A stretch of 64,000 bases of DNA. It comes from Paulownia fortunei. Its lineage: Eukaryota; Streptophyta; Magnoliopsida; Lamiales; Paulowniaceae. The number at the start of each line of letters is the position of its first letter. The first letter of the stretch is position 1. A program made the position numbers and the translations under genes. The stretch is from assembly GCA_019321725.1 (NCBI GenBank), contig CM033115.1, positions 14,022,673-14,086,672 of the forward strand, read 5' to 3'. This document shows positions 25,561-39,413 of this stretch, piece after piece. Under the pieces are notes generated by a model. That model searched no databases. It was not told the DNA's origin and worked only from the letters and a program-made list of their open reading frames with translations.

Positions 25561-26159
25561 TACTTGCTTGGACTTTATGTAGTTAAAAGAACTGACGAGT
25601 GCTTAAATTAATTTTCTTGATCATGGATTAGCTGGAACTAGCTTAAAAAGAGCCTGCCACATGTGCAGAACTTTGGAGCTGGAATTTGCAAAAGCAAATG
25701 TGACATAAGAGTAGATGGAAAGGAGGGGAATTGAGGGTTCCATAATTTAGTTTCTTTGCATCACTTTATTCACATGGCTTGCAGTATAATTTGTCTGCCA
25801 AAGTTTGCTTGCAAGTGGGGCTATTCCAATAACTTTTGAGTTAATAATGGCTTTTGCTCCCAATTCAGCACTTCATCATGCCAAAAGAGAATGGCATTTG
25901 AGGATTGCTTGGTTGCTTTTAATAATAGATAATGTGGAGATTGAACCTTGAGATCCTTCTATACCTCCCCATCGCCCATCCCCCACCAAACCATGAGATC
26001 AAATGGAGAAAGCCTACTGGTAAAGCAACTCAATCTCATTGAATATTACACTCAGACCATTATTTTCAGAGTTGGGTGGTCTGAGTGTTTCTTGAATATT
26101 GCATGTCCAAACAATTATTTTTCATTTCTTCTCACTAACTTTAATTAATCATTTTTTGG
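25561..26159. other. Upstream region of the IQD gene, no gene seen
   Basis: Less AT-rich than what follows and likely to hold the minus-strand promoter of the IQD gene. No convincing TATA box or ORF. Confidence 0.4.
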
Positions 26160-29100
26160 TATTCTATCTACTTACTAAAGGATTAAAAAGTCCCAAAAAA
26201 GTTGGAAAGAAGAAGGAGAAGAAGAAGAAAAAGCAAACAAATTAGATCTACCAAAAAAAATATCATTTTTAAATTTAAAATAAAAAGTTAATAGGACATT
26301 TATAAATCTTATGTATGTTGCACCTCATAAATTTTAATTTCAAAATTAATATTTTTTCTCAAAGTATATTATGATCTCAATCTCTTATATTCTATCATAA
26401 TCTTTTTATTTCTTATTTTTATAGAAGTATAATGTTAGAAAATCTTAAATCTTTATTATCAATAGATAGAATTTGATTTAACCAAATGAAACATAACATA
26501 AAAAATTAATATATAAATTAAAAGTAAACAGAATGAAAAATGGTATAATTGTCATTATAAGAAATTTAGAAGAAAATTTTAAATAGTTTTATTCACTATG
26601 TATCAATTCAACATTTATGGAAAAATTTGGGTATCACTTAAAATTACATGCTTAAAAATTATTAAAACTCAGGTATCAATATGATATTTATGATAAAATT
26701 TTGGCAAAAAATCTAATTTAACAAAATAAAATATAATATAAAAAAATAGAAACAATAATTAAAATTGGATAAAATCTAAAAATGTACATATGCCATTTTA
26801 AGAAAAAACAAAAAGAATTTCATTTAATATATAATAATTTGATATTTACAGCAAAACTCAGTTATTTCTTAAAGGTACCAATATCCCATTCACGGAAAAA
26901 TTTATGTAACAAATACAGCCTTAAACTTTATTATGTTAAATCCTGCATAATAAGTTTAAGGGCTATTTGCACTTTGACGTTTGAATTTTTGGCAGCCATG
27001 TCTCCTTGTTTGATTAAAAGATTATAAGAGAAATTTATTTAAAAATCAAAGTATCAAATCGCTTTGCTTTTGAACAAATGGCATAACTTTTTAAAAATTA
27101 ATTGATAAGTATCTTTTATTGTAAATAGTTTTATATAAAAAAAAAATGAATAAGATCAAATTATAAATTTTATAGTCTCTCCAACGACATAAAGAATATA
27201 AATTATTTTTTATATATAAAGAATAATTAGGATTCTATAATTATATATGATTCACACTGCGTAATTTTTATAATAAAATAAAAAACTCAAATTTAATTAC
27301 AAATGATAGCTTAAATAGTGTAATACTTCATATATTTTTAGAAAAGAAAACCAAAAGGTTTTATTTTCAAATGCATTTTTTTCATAGATAAATACTAATA
27401 CAAATTCTTTATATTATTAAACTTTATGATTTAGATTTTGATCTAACATTCTTTTTATACTTGTGCATTTTAAAAGACGACTGTCACTTAGTATTTGTAA
27501 AATTTATATATTTCAAACATATAAAAGTTAATTTTTATATTCCTTCCTTTAGTATAAATATACTTGAAATTTAATTTTGATCTTTTACATAATTCTAATA
27601 ATTTTAGTTTTTACAAAGTTATTCTCAACCATAAAGTATAATTATTGATGATTGTCTCAAAATTAAAATTTTAGTCTCCTATTACCTTTTTAAAACTACA
27701 TATAGTTTTATTATTTATTAAATAAAGATGTTTGATATGCATCGAAGAGAGTTTTAAAATTTAAAATTATTGATTACTGCCTCAAAATTAAAATTTTAGT
27801 CTCCTATTTATTTTTTAAAACTATATATAGTTTTATTATTTATTAGATTAAGGTATTTGGTATTAAATCAAAAAGAGTTTCAAATTTTGAATTTTGGCTT
27901 ATTGCTTTTATATTTTTCTATATCTGAATTTTAATTAAAATGATAGATTATTGCCATATATCATATGTTAGTTTTTAAGTGCACTTGTTTGAAATTCTTG
28001 ACATAATAGAGTTAGAGAGATGTTTTACTAAAATTACAACCTTCTGGAGAGATGGACTCAAATAACCTTAAGTTCAAGTATTATGATAATTATATTTACA
28101 TGATTGTTAATAAAATCTTAGAAGAGTTTTTAAGTTTAATTTCTAAATATTGTATTTAAAAAGAAAAAGAAGAAGATAGAATAAGAGAAAGTCACTATAT
28201 AATAATTTAATTCAAAGTATAAAAGTGTATATATATGCTATTGTAAGAAAAAAAAAACTAAATAACTTTATTTAATATGTAATAATTTGACATTTACGGC
28301 GAGAGTCAAGTATTTCTTAACTATATGTTAATATGAGTATCAATATGATTTGATATCCACGATAAAATTCATGTAACAAATTTAGATATAAAGTTTGTTA
28401 TGTTAAATCATGCATAATAAATATAAGGGGTTGTTTGCATGCTGAGATTTGAATTTTTGACAACCACATCCCCTTATTTGATAAAAAATTTATTTCAATA
28501 CCAAAGTACCATATTTGTTTATTTTGAAAAAAGGCATAACTTTTGAAAAATTAACTGGTAGTTATATTTTATAATAAATAATTTTATAAAGAAAAAAGTG
28601 TATGAGGTAAAATTTTAAATTTTATAATCAATTCAATGACATAAGAATTATAAATTAATTACATATATAAAGAATAATTAAGATTTTTATAATTGTACAT
28701 GGTTAAAAAATTTACAATTGCGTAATTTTCATAATAAAATGAAAGGCTCAAATTCAATTGAACATGTTTGTTATTAAATATATATAGTTTTTGTTTTTGG
28801 AATTTTTGACATAATAGGACTAAAAAGATATTTTAATAAAATTGCAAATCTCGAGAGAGCTAGATTCAAATAACTTTAAGTTCAAATATTATGGTATAAT
28901 ATTTAAGTGATTGTTAGTAAAACTTTGAAAGAGGTTATAAATTTAATTTTTAAATAATGAGATTTAATAAAAAAGAGTAGATAAAATAAGAGAAATATTT
29001 GCTTTATTTTTGTTATTTTTCCTTCTCATTCTTTATTTTAATTAGGTTTAATAAATGAGGTAAAAAGTCCAAAAAGATTAAAAAAAAGAAAACAGATTTA

Positions 29101-29760
29101 AACTCTAAATAAGGATTTATTATGATTTTCATAAATTATATTTTATATTGCACTTCATAAATTTTAGTTTTAAAATTGATATTATTTCAATCTCTTGGGT
29201 TTCATTATAGTCTTTTTATTTCTTAATTATGTAGAGGTGAATTGTTAGATAATCTTAAATCAATGTTAATAATAAATAGAATTTAATATAATTAAATGAA
29301 ACAAAATAAACAGTAAATGATAATTAAAAGTAGAATTAAAAAGGGTTTACACATTTTTGTAAAACAAATTTTAGAAAATTTAAAAAGATTTTTTATTTAA
29401 TATGTATTTAACATTTATGGCAAAAGTGAGGCCCTTTAAAAATTACACTTTAAAAATTATAAAAATTCAAATATCAATATGATATTTATGGCAAAACTTA
29501 AATAATAAAATAATTTAACTTAACAAAAATGAAAATATAATATAAAAGATTAAACAAGTATTAAAATTGGATAGATTGAAAAAAAAATTAAGCCACTATA
29601 AAAAAAATAGAAGAACTTTATTTACTATGTAAATATTTGATATTACTCAAATATTCTTCAAACTATTTGTTAATTTAAACATTAGGAAATGTGGATTCAA
29701 ATAATCCTAATTTTAGATTTTATGGTAAAAATATCTATGTGGTTGTTAATGGAATTAAAA
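26160..29760. repeat. Unclassified AT-rich region built of degenerate direct repeats
   Basis: Several homologous pairs occur in the same orientation. 26170-26510 matches 29060-29320 (AAAAAGTCC, TTGCAC-TCATAAATTTTA, TCTTTTTATTTCTTA, AATCTTAAATC). 26800-27310 matches 28250-28760 (TTATGTTAAATC-TGCATAATAA, GAATTTTTG-CA-CCA, ATATAAAGAATAATTA, TGCGTAATTTT-ATAATAAAAT). 28045-28200 matches 28858-28990, with a third partial copy near 29690. A local 126-bp tandem duplication with AAAATTAAAATTTTAGTCTC lies at 27655-27875. No transposase, terminal repeat or ORF is seen, so the repeat class is unknown. Confidence 0.7.
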
Positions 29761-32700
29761 AAGAAAAGGAAATGTAACTTCTTTATAGATCTTCTATATT
29801 GTAATTTTTGTTTTTTGGTTATATTTTTTTATTGAAAGGAATTAGAGAGAGAAACCGAAGTGAGCTAGAGGATAAGTGAGCAGATAGATTAAATTAGCAT
29901 TTATATGTTATTTGGATTAATTAGTAATTTTTAATGATATTATGATATTGTATTTAATTTTGGCACAAAAATATTTATTTTTCTTGAAAGTTTTAGATTA
30001 AATATGACACTTTGTATTTATTTTTTGGTATTTTCTCTTGATTTAACTATGAATATTGTGTTACCTAGATAAATTGAATATTGTTATAAATAATTGACAA
30101 AATTATTTATCAATTTTTAGCATGTGAAATACGATTTTATCATATATAATGCATCTAATACAAAAAAAAATTATTAATTCAAATACAAAGAAGACTTCTC
30201 TAAACAAAAGAATGATTAATGTGATCATAAGTTTATGTAAGAACTTATTTAGTTATATTTCTATTTATTTTTTAATTATCATTGAATTTAGTTCTTTAAA
30301 TATTTTAATTTAATCATTCATATTGATCATACTTAAAATAAAATATTTAGAAGTATTTGGAATGTTTTTGTTTTAATTAATTCAATATTTAATTAATATT
30401 TCTTTACTTATAAAAATACATTCTAATATTTTATTTATTTAATAATATAATTATTTTTGTAAATTATATTAATGATGTGCAACGTTCTTCTTACTAGTCA
30501 ATACTAAAAATATTAATATGACTGAAATATAGTTTGTTGTGTACAATATTGATTGTTAAATCCATCCAAGTGCATTTAATGCAGTTTGGGAAGATCGCAA
30601 ATGGGTGAGGGGATTAAGAGATGTGTTAACAATTGTTTTAAAAATTAGATTAGATCAGCCTTATCAATTGGAAAGCGACAGCTAGTCTGGTTTAGTAGGT
30701 TTTGATTAATTAGAAATTCAATTAAATTGATCAAAATTGCTAAAATATATATATATATATATATATATAAATTTTTTAAAGAAGCTTGAACTTTGTATTT
30801 GATAATTTATATGAGGATTTTTGGATTTTGAATTTAATATTTTTTAGTTGGTTATTTATTTATTTATTTCTTTATTTTAAATATTTTGTAAATAATAATT
30901 AATTTATTATATTATCAAAATGATAATATAATAAAAAAATATAGTTAATTTTTATTAGATCAGTCAGATTGGTGGTTAAACTAGCGACCGACAATAAAAT
31001 CGATTTGATATCGATCCAATTATGAAATTTTAAGATAATAATGGATCTTATAGATGCTACACCTAATATACATACACTTGGTATGCACTCATAAAACAAG
31101 TGTCATATTTTTTACAAAATGAAACACTTAACTTTCATGCATACACCAAATATATTATACACCTGATGTAGTATATATATTACCGTAATGAGGTTTGGAT
31201 CTCTGGTCGAGTTCATAAATCATAATGTTTTGATTTTATGATCATTGAACTTAATTTATGTATTGATTCAATATAAGTACTCTCTTTATCCCAAATTTAC
31301 TATTCTATTTGCTACAATGCAAAAGTTAAATTATTTAATCTTTTAATTAACTTATTACATGGATTTTTGAAAGATTTAATATTGCAATTTTTTTAAATTT
31401 GAATGATTATTATATTTATTTGATACCATTAATCAGATTGAAAAAAAAAATTAATTGTTATATTAAAAAAAATAGTCAAATTGATTGATTAATAGTACCA
31501 AAAAACCTAAAAATTTGGAAAAAAGAATAATAATATTTTTATTTATTTTAAATTAACTAATTGGACCAAAAATTGGGTTAGGTAAGGAAAATTTTGGGTA
31601 ATTATGCTAGCTAAAATATATGTGAAAGCTAGAGGAGAACCTTAAGCTGCAATAGTCCCTACCTTCATGCGAGTATTAGGGCAAACTCAATTCTGTGTTA
31701 ATTCACGAAGAAATGCCAAAATCATGCCAGAGTTTGCCTCCAACGGATGCGCTATTTCTAGGGCCTATTTAGTGTTATCTACAGTGTCGCATTAATTACA
31801 GCGCAACACTGTACACAGCGTTATCTTCAATTTTTTTTAATAAATTTAATATTTTCAAAAATATTTTTAAAATTCCTATGTTATCCCGATTATATATTGA
31901 TTTTCAACCATCTTACTTATTTTTATGTTTTATATGTACATAAACATTTTTAATATAATTTAATATAAGTATATATACATAATTATATGTATATAAATAT
32001 TTTTAAGATAATTTAATTATTTTCTTTATATTGTTATTATTTCAATTAAACATTCATATGATCTAAATTTTATTCCTAATAATATGTCATAAAAAATTGA
32101 CTATCAATATGTAATTTACTTTTTTGTTTAAGTTGTATTATTAATGATAATGTTTATTTTTGTATTTTATTTAATTTACTGTCATGATTTTAATTTAAGT
32201 TTTATTATTAATTGTTTAGTTTGTTTATGTATATTATTTAATTCACTATCATGTTTAATTATGTTATATTAATTAAATATATTATTTTAATTAACTAAAT
32301 GTAAAAAAAAAATATGTAATTGTATTAATATGTTAATAAAATTATAAATAGTTATGCGATGAAATAAATAACTATTGTAAGTAGAATATTCAATAAATAT
32401 TATTTTTAGAGTAAAATATGAAATAAATAAATTAAAAATAAAATTTAAATTTGATAAAAAAGTTGAATAATTTTAATATTAAAACTACCCTAAAATAGAG
32501 TTATGAATTGTAAATGTGATGCATTAAACACCATTTACGTAATTTCACAACTCTATGCGGCAGAAGTCTCCCGTATTGAAAAGTGACCTCCCCAACTCTT
32601 CCAAATTCCTAAAACTTTAAATTCAATGTGCATATGTTCTTCCCAAGCTCCTAACAAATTCACCGAGTTCAAGTCATCCAAGTCTTCAAGTATTGCAATT

Positions 32701-32849
32701 TCTATAATTTGTCCACATTCAAATCCCTTCAAATTCTATTAGGCGTCGTTTTATTGGTGAATGCAAGAGTTAGGATTTTGATATGCTTCAAAATAGCACG
32801 GATTAAGAATTACCAATTAAGCAACTAAATCTTTGAATTCTGATCTAAA
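29761..32849. other. AT-rich intergenic region, no gene seen
   Basis: Contains a TA microsatellite at about 30747-30768. A short GC-richer stretch around 31620-31820 is not recognisably coding. Nothing else can be supported. Confidence 0.4.
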
Positions 32850-33745
32850 GACTCCTATAAAATAGGGATTAGGAGTGGAGGTAGTTTAGCGAAAACCCTT
32901 CGATAATTAAGTTGATATGAGATCAAAGAGGATAATCAAAAGAATTCGACTGCTGTGATGTACCAATACGTAATATAAAATACATACTTTATAAAAATGG
33001 CATTTTATAGTGAGAAAATAGGAAGGTAATTGATTGGCAAAAGATTCTATTACTTTGTTTTGATAACCTATATCAAGAAAATCGTCCATGAATCAAGTAG
33101 TTTGAATAAAACAGGATCTTTCTTCTCTTAGGATTTGACATAAATAAAGTATGACTCTGCTACCAATCTCTGCATTTTCCACTGGACATGAGCTCAGCTC
33201 AGACCAGGTTAGAGCGCCCATCTAAATTGAGTGAAAATATTACCTCAACTCGGCTGCCACCTTGCCCAAGCTCAAATTTCTAGTATAATAACTTTGTGGG
33301 CCTGAGCCCATTAAAAACTCAAGCATGCTATTACACTCGAGCTTGAATCAATTGAGCTGAACAAAGTTGTAACCACTTTATGGGCATGAACCCCTAAACA
33401 AAGGATGAAGTCCAATTGTCATACTTGAGTCCAAGTTAGTTGAGCCAAACATTGACTAAGCACAATTTAGGCTACAGTAGATTTTAAATTCATATTGATA
33501 AATGAATTCTTTGGAGTTTTGAATTATTTTCAATTACTGTGTATTTTAAATTCTTTAGTAATCATTTTGAGTTATTTTTTTTAATTATTATTTTTAATTT
33601 AAAATTTACTAAATATTAAAATCATTTATATTCTTAGATCCGAGTCATTTTCTTAAATTTAAATCCTTTAATTCAAACATAACATTTGATTTTTTTTTGT
33701 TTTGACTTGAGAAGATGAATGCTTGATATACGTCTTTCACTGTCA
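32850..33745 (+). repeat. Left long direct repeat abutting the LTR element
   Basis: Begins GACTCCTATAAAATAGGGAT and ends CTTTCACTGTCA immediately before the left LTR. The same sequence, with substitutions and one roughly 36-base indel near 33335, is found at 39816-40674 immediately after the right LTR. It carries a short TTTAGCGAAAACCC motif similar to one in the LTRs (TAACGAAAACCCTCCGA), so it may itself derive from a related LTR. Confidence 0.85.
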
Positions 33746-34118
33746 TGCGGAAATCACCTATTTGTAATAGATCGAGCGAGCTGGAGCATTAGACGGTCAC
33801 AAATTTGGTGGGTTACTACCTGTATCACAAACTAACGTTAGGGGTGCCAGGGGTTGCCTAACGAAAACCCTCCGACGCTCAAGTCTGTAAGCTGTGTAGG
33901 TGAATTAAACCAGAAACTAAAGAGTGTTTAATGCTTAATCAAATGCGTACCTTTTAATTATGAAATGAAGAGTATTTACAGTTGTAAGGTCAGATGGTGT
34001 AATCCTGTATGAAATGGTGCATGTACCAAATGGATCTTTTAGGCCTATTGGGTTGAATATATCATATGAACTTCTTGAACTTAGTTTCTTGGGCCTATTT
34101 TGGGCTCAAGGCCCATCA
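33746..34118 (-). repeat. Left LTR (3' LTR in element orientation)
   Basis: Pairs with 39414-39815. On the minus strand it starts TGATGGGCCTTGAGCCC and ends in CA, the TG...CA ends expected of an LTR. Inner shared strings include GGTGAATTAAACCAGAAACT and GTGTTTAATGCTTAATCAAA. A purine-rich stretch just inside (minus AGAGTGGGGAGC, at about 34121-34132) could be the polypurine tract. Confidence 0.88.
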
Positions 34119-35279
34119 TAAGCTCCCCACTCTCGGTCAATCCTCACGTAGGAAGGGTTGGTTGAGAGTAGAGAATGTTGGAGTGGTCACCTATTGAGGT
34201 AAATAACTTGGGGCAAATCACTTCTTGGGGTGAGTAGCTTAGGGTAGATCATATCTTGAGGTGAGTAGTTTCGGGTTGTATTCTTTGCCCACTTTAGAAT
34301 ATCTCCGCCTTGATAGATATATTTTTTAAGTTGTTAGTTGTTGTCACTGCGAGCAAGGATGCGGTAGATGATCAACAAAGATTTAGATTGAGTTATTAGT
34401 TGGGCTTTGTGGTTGTTGTCGCTAGGGTTGGTGTCGATATTAGGGTGTTACCACTGGATTCATGTTCATCTACCATCTCGTCAAGCGGTGTTCATGCAAA
34501 GGTGGTACTAACCAGATTAATCGGCGGTTATACATGTGACGATAGGTTAAGTGCAATGCATAGGTCAAGTGTGTTACACGTGCCCTGATCAAGCTCGTAA
34601 ATCACGCGAGCTTGTCAAGCATAGGTCAAGCATGGTGTGAGCGTGCTGTAATTGTCAGTTATCATCTCTACATCTCTTTTGCATTGGATCGCTTCATCTA
34701 GTTAAGGAATTGGTTGCGGGGTTCATGTCGAGTCCAATTTAGGCTATTTGTTCTTTTCCCCATAGTTGGGGTAAGTCGAGTGAAGGAGATTAAGTCTTTG
34801 GGGTCATCATCATTATCGTAAGTTCGAGAGTGAGGTCATTGCTTCTCCATTTTGAGGTCTAGCTGGGTTGGCGGATGTGTTTGGTCAGTCTTCTACTTGT
34901 AGTTCCATCATGGACATCAAGGTATTTACATACGTTTGTGCGTTGGAGGTCTCACATTTTTTAGCCATTTTTCCTTTGTTCGATGCAAGGTTGATCTACT
35001 TAGTATTTTTAATACTTTTATTTTATTTTTGCATCTAATGCTTTTTCATTTGTGCAAGTTCTCATAGATCGGCTGTTCGTATCCTTCTATTGGAAAGAAC
35101 GTTCCACCTCTTTAAGGTGAAGAGAGTGGTGATGATTGATGTGACACTAACATATGTCGGCGCAAGTGAGGCAGGGTCTTCTTTCCTCCTCGAAAGGGCA
35201 ACGAGCAAAGGTCGTTGGCCTATGACGTAGTTGGTGATGCTGGAGGGCAACATGTTGAACTGCTACTAGAGGATCACTA

Positions 35280-36130
35280 CTTCTTAGGGATTCAAAGGCG
35301 CGCGAGGTCCTCCAAGGGGATAACAACGCGAGATCTCCTCTTTGGGTGAGAAGGCGTGTGAGCTCTTTGTGAGGGTGCGAAGGTGTCTGAACTTCTCCTT
35401 AAACGCATTCACTAGGTCCTTTGGTAGGACGAACTGTGTTGAAAAGACTTCTAAGTAAATGAATTCTACTTTGTTGCGAAACTTCTTCACGCGGCTAGTA
35501 TTGGTACAAGAGTATGTTCAACGCGAGCTAACTTGTACTTGACGCGAGCTGACCAGGTCGAGCTCGTTGGGCTCAACCTAATTTTTTTTCGAACGAACCA
35601 TGCAGGTCGAGCCATGCTCAACATGAGTTGACTTGTGCTCAATGCGAGATGACCAGGTCGAACTTACTGGGCTCGACTTAAGTTTTTTTTTTTGGACCAT
35701 GCAGGTCAAGCTTGTTGGGCTTGACCTAGGTTCACTTGGAGTGGTCCTCCTTCATGTGCAAACGAGGTTGCTCGTCTTCTCCTAGTCCTAGTCCACATAG
35801 TTGCAGTGCTTCATAGTTCTCATGGTCGTAGCCCATTAGGGGGCTTAGGCCAGGTGAGTTGTTATCTCATTCTTATGCTTAGTCCATTTACTTAGCCTTT
35901 TTTCCGTTTTATGAAATGATTGCTGCTTTATACTTCTCATGATGGAGGAAGTCATTATAACTTCTCATATTTGTGAGTCGATAGCTCCTCTCTACTAGTA
36001 GAACTTCTTTAAATGTATGAGTGTGAGCTCCTATAGGTGTAATAGCCCAAGCTCCTCTTGGGGGCATGATGGTGCATGAGCTTCTCTTGGTAGCGCGATG
36101 GCGCATGAGCTCCTCTTGGGGATGAACAAC
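35280..36130 (+). repeat. Imperfect tandem repeats inside the LTR element
   Basis: Three clusters: GCG-GAG-TCCTC-type units at 35295-35400; a GACCAGGTCGAGCT-GTTGGGCTCAACCT-like unit repeated three times at 35545-35735; and a GCATGAGCTCCTCTTGG unit repeated at 36030-36125. A further AGCTC-rich stretch lies at 36560-36800. These are noncoding-looking and occupy the place where pol would be expected. Confidence 0.65.
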
Positions 36131-37880
36131 TTGGGAACCTTTGATATATTGTGGATGAGAGTCATAACTCATCAATCATTCAAGTAGACTCTCTTGCATT
36201 GTTGTAGAGAGATAGTTACAATTTACTAACCCACTACCACAAAATTTCTCTCTTTAGGTCAAGTCCTCTCCAAGAGAATCATCTTCAACACCATGAGCTG
36301 TCAAGGTACTTGAGCTTGTATTTAGGGATCTTCTTCTTTATTTTGATATTTTCACCATCTATTTTTGGTTCAAGTATTCCATTCCATCTTTCTTATATTT
36401 TGTCTTTCTTTTTCTTTGAGTCAATATATCAAACACCTTAAAGGCATCAATAATAGGAGTAGATAACAAGGGTGATGTAGAGGTAGAACCATCCATAGTC
36501 TAAGGTGATGATTCACCATTATCGCTGGCAAGTTCCACTAACACGGTTGGCCCCGGAGTTGTGAGCTACACGTGAGTTGCACCTTCCCGTCCACCGAGTA
36601 GGCAGCTCGCATGAGCGATGAGCTGCCTGCCTGTCATTCTCCATGAGCTATCGTGGCAGCTCATGTCTCTGGTGAGCCACCAGTTTGCTATTCTGGCGAG
36701 CTGGCAGCTCACATATGGCAGCTCATAATTAGCTGTGCGAGCTGCTATTACAACTCGCCGTGTGAGCTGTTGTGGTAGCTCGCCAGCTCATAATCCCAAC
36801 AAGCTACTGCAGCATCTTGCCATCATGACGAGCAAGCAACTCGCACGGGCAGTGAACTATTCGCTCATGTGTCCTCTGGTTGTGCAGTTCGTACGTCCTC
36901 TATTCTCATGTCATGTTTTGATACTTTTTGTCGAGAATCTTTATTTGAGTTTCGTTGTCATCAATTTCCTAGTGAAGGGGGTCTTGTCGAACTTCAATAT
37001 TTAGATGGAGCTCTCCCTAAGATAATTAAAGTTATTCTCAATCTTCTAATTTGCGAGTAGATGATAATTCTACTCATGCACTTATCCAAATTTAGGTAAG
37101 GCGCCGAGAGAGCTTTCTTTGGATAATCCCACTTCAGATTCTGAAGGGGGTGACACTCTTCTGACTGCTGATGATATTCGGCTTCTTCATGAAGAACTCA
37201 ATCTACCTTCATGCTATAATTTCTTTCGGGGGGTGGTGATAGGGTTACGAGTCCTCTAGATGGATATTTAACTATGAGCTCTAGTTTGTTTTGTCTAGTT
37301 GGCATCTATTTTTTTGTAGATATTATTGTTGATTTACTGTAGATTCAGGTGATAGTCTTTCTTTTTGCTGTAAGACTTTGGCTTGCTTTTATGAGATGCA
37401 TATTCAACTTGTTCCATATCGTGGTTACTGACTTTATCTTTGTTGCTTTAAGGCTTGCTCATTTTTACTTTTGCTTCCATACTTGAGATTTAGTACTTAG
37501 GAGTGGATCAGGCTCCCAAGATTTTATCTCAGGGTATTCCCAAGCTCCGTCCAGGGTTAGACTTTTGGTTATCCTCAAAGAATGGAGGAGAATCCCAAGG
37601 ATTTGTGCTTTTACCTATGATCTCGAGGAGAGTCGATTTTTGGGTTTTAGGGTCTGGCTAGGCTCATGATTGACCTCTCTAGAACTCCATCAACTTCCTG
37701 GATCGATAGCATTTTTAGCTAGATCAAGTATGTGCAATGTAGCAGACATCAAGTAAAGTGAAAAACTTGTCGCTTTTATTCATTCATGTTCAAAAAAAAG
37801 TACAACATGTTGTCTAATGAAAAATAACATAGGTCTTCAAAGGGGTAAAAATTGCTGAAAATATTTTAAGTAAAGTAGCT

Positions 37881-39186
37881 CTAGCAACTTCTTCCATCTT
37901 GCTTTCTAGGTTGCTCGTGTTGCTTAGGAGCATCATGTTGACGTTGATCGTGGTGGTGATCGAGGGCCTTATCTACAAACTTAGTCAGGTGGCCCTTATG
38001 AATCAGCCTCTCAATCTCTTGTTTTAGATGGAAACAATCCTCAGTAGTATACCCTATATCCTTGTGGAAGCAATAATACTTGTCAGATTTCGCTCTTTTA
38101 TAGTTGTCTCTCAATGAGCGATGTAGCTGAATTAAGACTTGTTATTCGGACACCACCAAAACTTCTAATAGTTGGGCGTTAAGGGAAGCAAGTCGGGTCT
38201 ATGTAGTTGAAGGCTCATTCCTTCCCTCTAGTCTTTCATCCTCCAGGTGCTTTCTCTTTTCAGGAGAAGTCAGTCTTATTGTCTCCTCAATACGGATATA
38301 TTTCTCCGCCCGTTTCAATAATTCTTCTAGTGTCACTGGAGGCCTTCCAGTTATGGATTCCTTGAACCTTCCATGAAATAGATTTTGTTGCATTATCCCT
38401 GCTGGCAACTCATGGTTGACATGGGGGACATCGTAGATACCCTTCATGAAACGTCGGATATAATTTTTTTTCCTTCTGGGCAATCGAGAATTGGTATGCA
38501 GTTTTCTTTGGATACTTGCGATTAATGAAAAACCGATGGAGGAATTATTGTGTAAGTTGTCCCATGTTGGTAATTGTTCCTCCAAGTAGTTGATTGAACC
38601 AAGTTAGAACTCGTTTGGTCAATGTAGTTCTGAAGATTTTGCAGTATGTGGCATCGTTCAAGTCATATGGGTCCACCTTCGCATAGAACCTATCGAGGTG
38701 CTTTTGAGGATCCCTAGTATACTCTGCTAAGTTAGATATCTTGACCCTTACGGGGAGGGACTCTCCTAAAACGACCGTAGAAAATGGGCTATGCTTTGGG
38801 GAAACAAATGCTCGCTGGTTGGCATCATTTGCGAAAGTATGCAATTTAAGCGAGAGATTTGGTTGCATGAAGTAGGTGTGCGATCCTATTGGGTGAGTTT
38901 GGAGTACAGTGTGTGTTACCTTGGTGTCACCTCGTTGCTTGACTATTTCTTTTGGTTGGGAGACACGACTGCTTCTCTATTCTCGCACTTCGAAGACCCT
39001 GCGTTGTGGAGCTTCATGTCGTGAGTCTTCCTGCTTTGGGATGGGAGAGTAAGTGTGGCTTCCTTGGGGGGTCACTAGAGAGCATTCTTTATGATAAGTT
39101 GCAGCAAATCGGGTCATAACTTCAGCAGCTGCCCTAGCACTTACTTCTTCGATCATCCTTTGTAGTGCTTCCTCAGTGATGTGCAT
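37881..39186 (-). pseudogene. Gypsy gag polyprotein, frameshifted
   Basis: Blocks in order on the minus strand: an N-terminal helix with MIEEVSARAAAEVMTRF (39186-38977); the start of the retrotransposon gag domain with YTRDPQKHLDRFYAKVD and KRVLTWFNQL (38868-38545); the rest with RRKKNYIRRFMKG, PPVTLEELLKRAEKYI and EET (38585-38199); and a zinc-finger-like YYCFHKDIGYTTEDC followed by LKQEIERLIHKG (38114-37881). The family finger has the form CxFHxxxGHxTxxC; here one His is Tyr. Gag packages element RNA into particles. Frame changes at about 38970, 38580 and 38150 and a stop after the finger mean no full product. Confidence 0.82.
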
Positions 39187-39390
39187 CCTTGGATCACCTC
39201 AACGTGGTGGAGGTTGGTTCTTATAATTATTGGGTGGTGGTCGTCGAGTGCCACCATCATTGTAGGCATCCCCAACTGGGAGGTCAACTGCAGAACCTCG
39301 AGCTTTCCCAACTGATAGAGCACTTTCTTGGGTGGTAGACTTTCAAGCTGCTCCAGATCTGGTATGCATTTCTCAATGATCAGGTAGTAG

Positions 39391-39409
39391 GTTCCCACAG
39401 ACGGCGCCA
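39391..39409 (-). other. Primer-binding site of the LTR element
   Basis: Just inside the right LTR the minus strand reads TGGCGCCGTCTGTGGGAAC. The first nine bases match the complement of the 3' end of plant tRNA-Asp (TGGCGCCGT), as used by several Gypsy lineages; beyond that the match is poor. Position, four bases from the LTR end, is right. Confidence 0.65.
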
Positions 39410-39413
39410 AAAA

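Noticed and set aside
31700..32540. Possible MITE with GTGTTATCTACAGTGTCGCA and a distant GTGATGCATTAAACACC as ends
   Set aside because: The two ends do not pair well as inverted repeats and no target duplication was seen.
39153..39410. Minus-strand 85-aa frame near the right LTR as an extra gag start
   Set aside because: It covers the primer-binding site and differs in frame from the gag helix; read as leader sequence.
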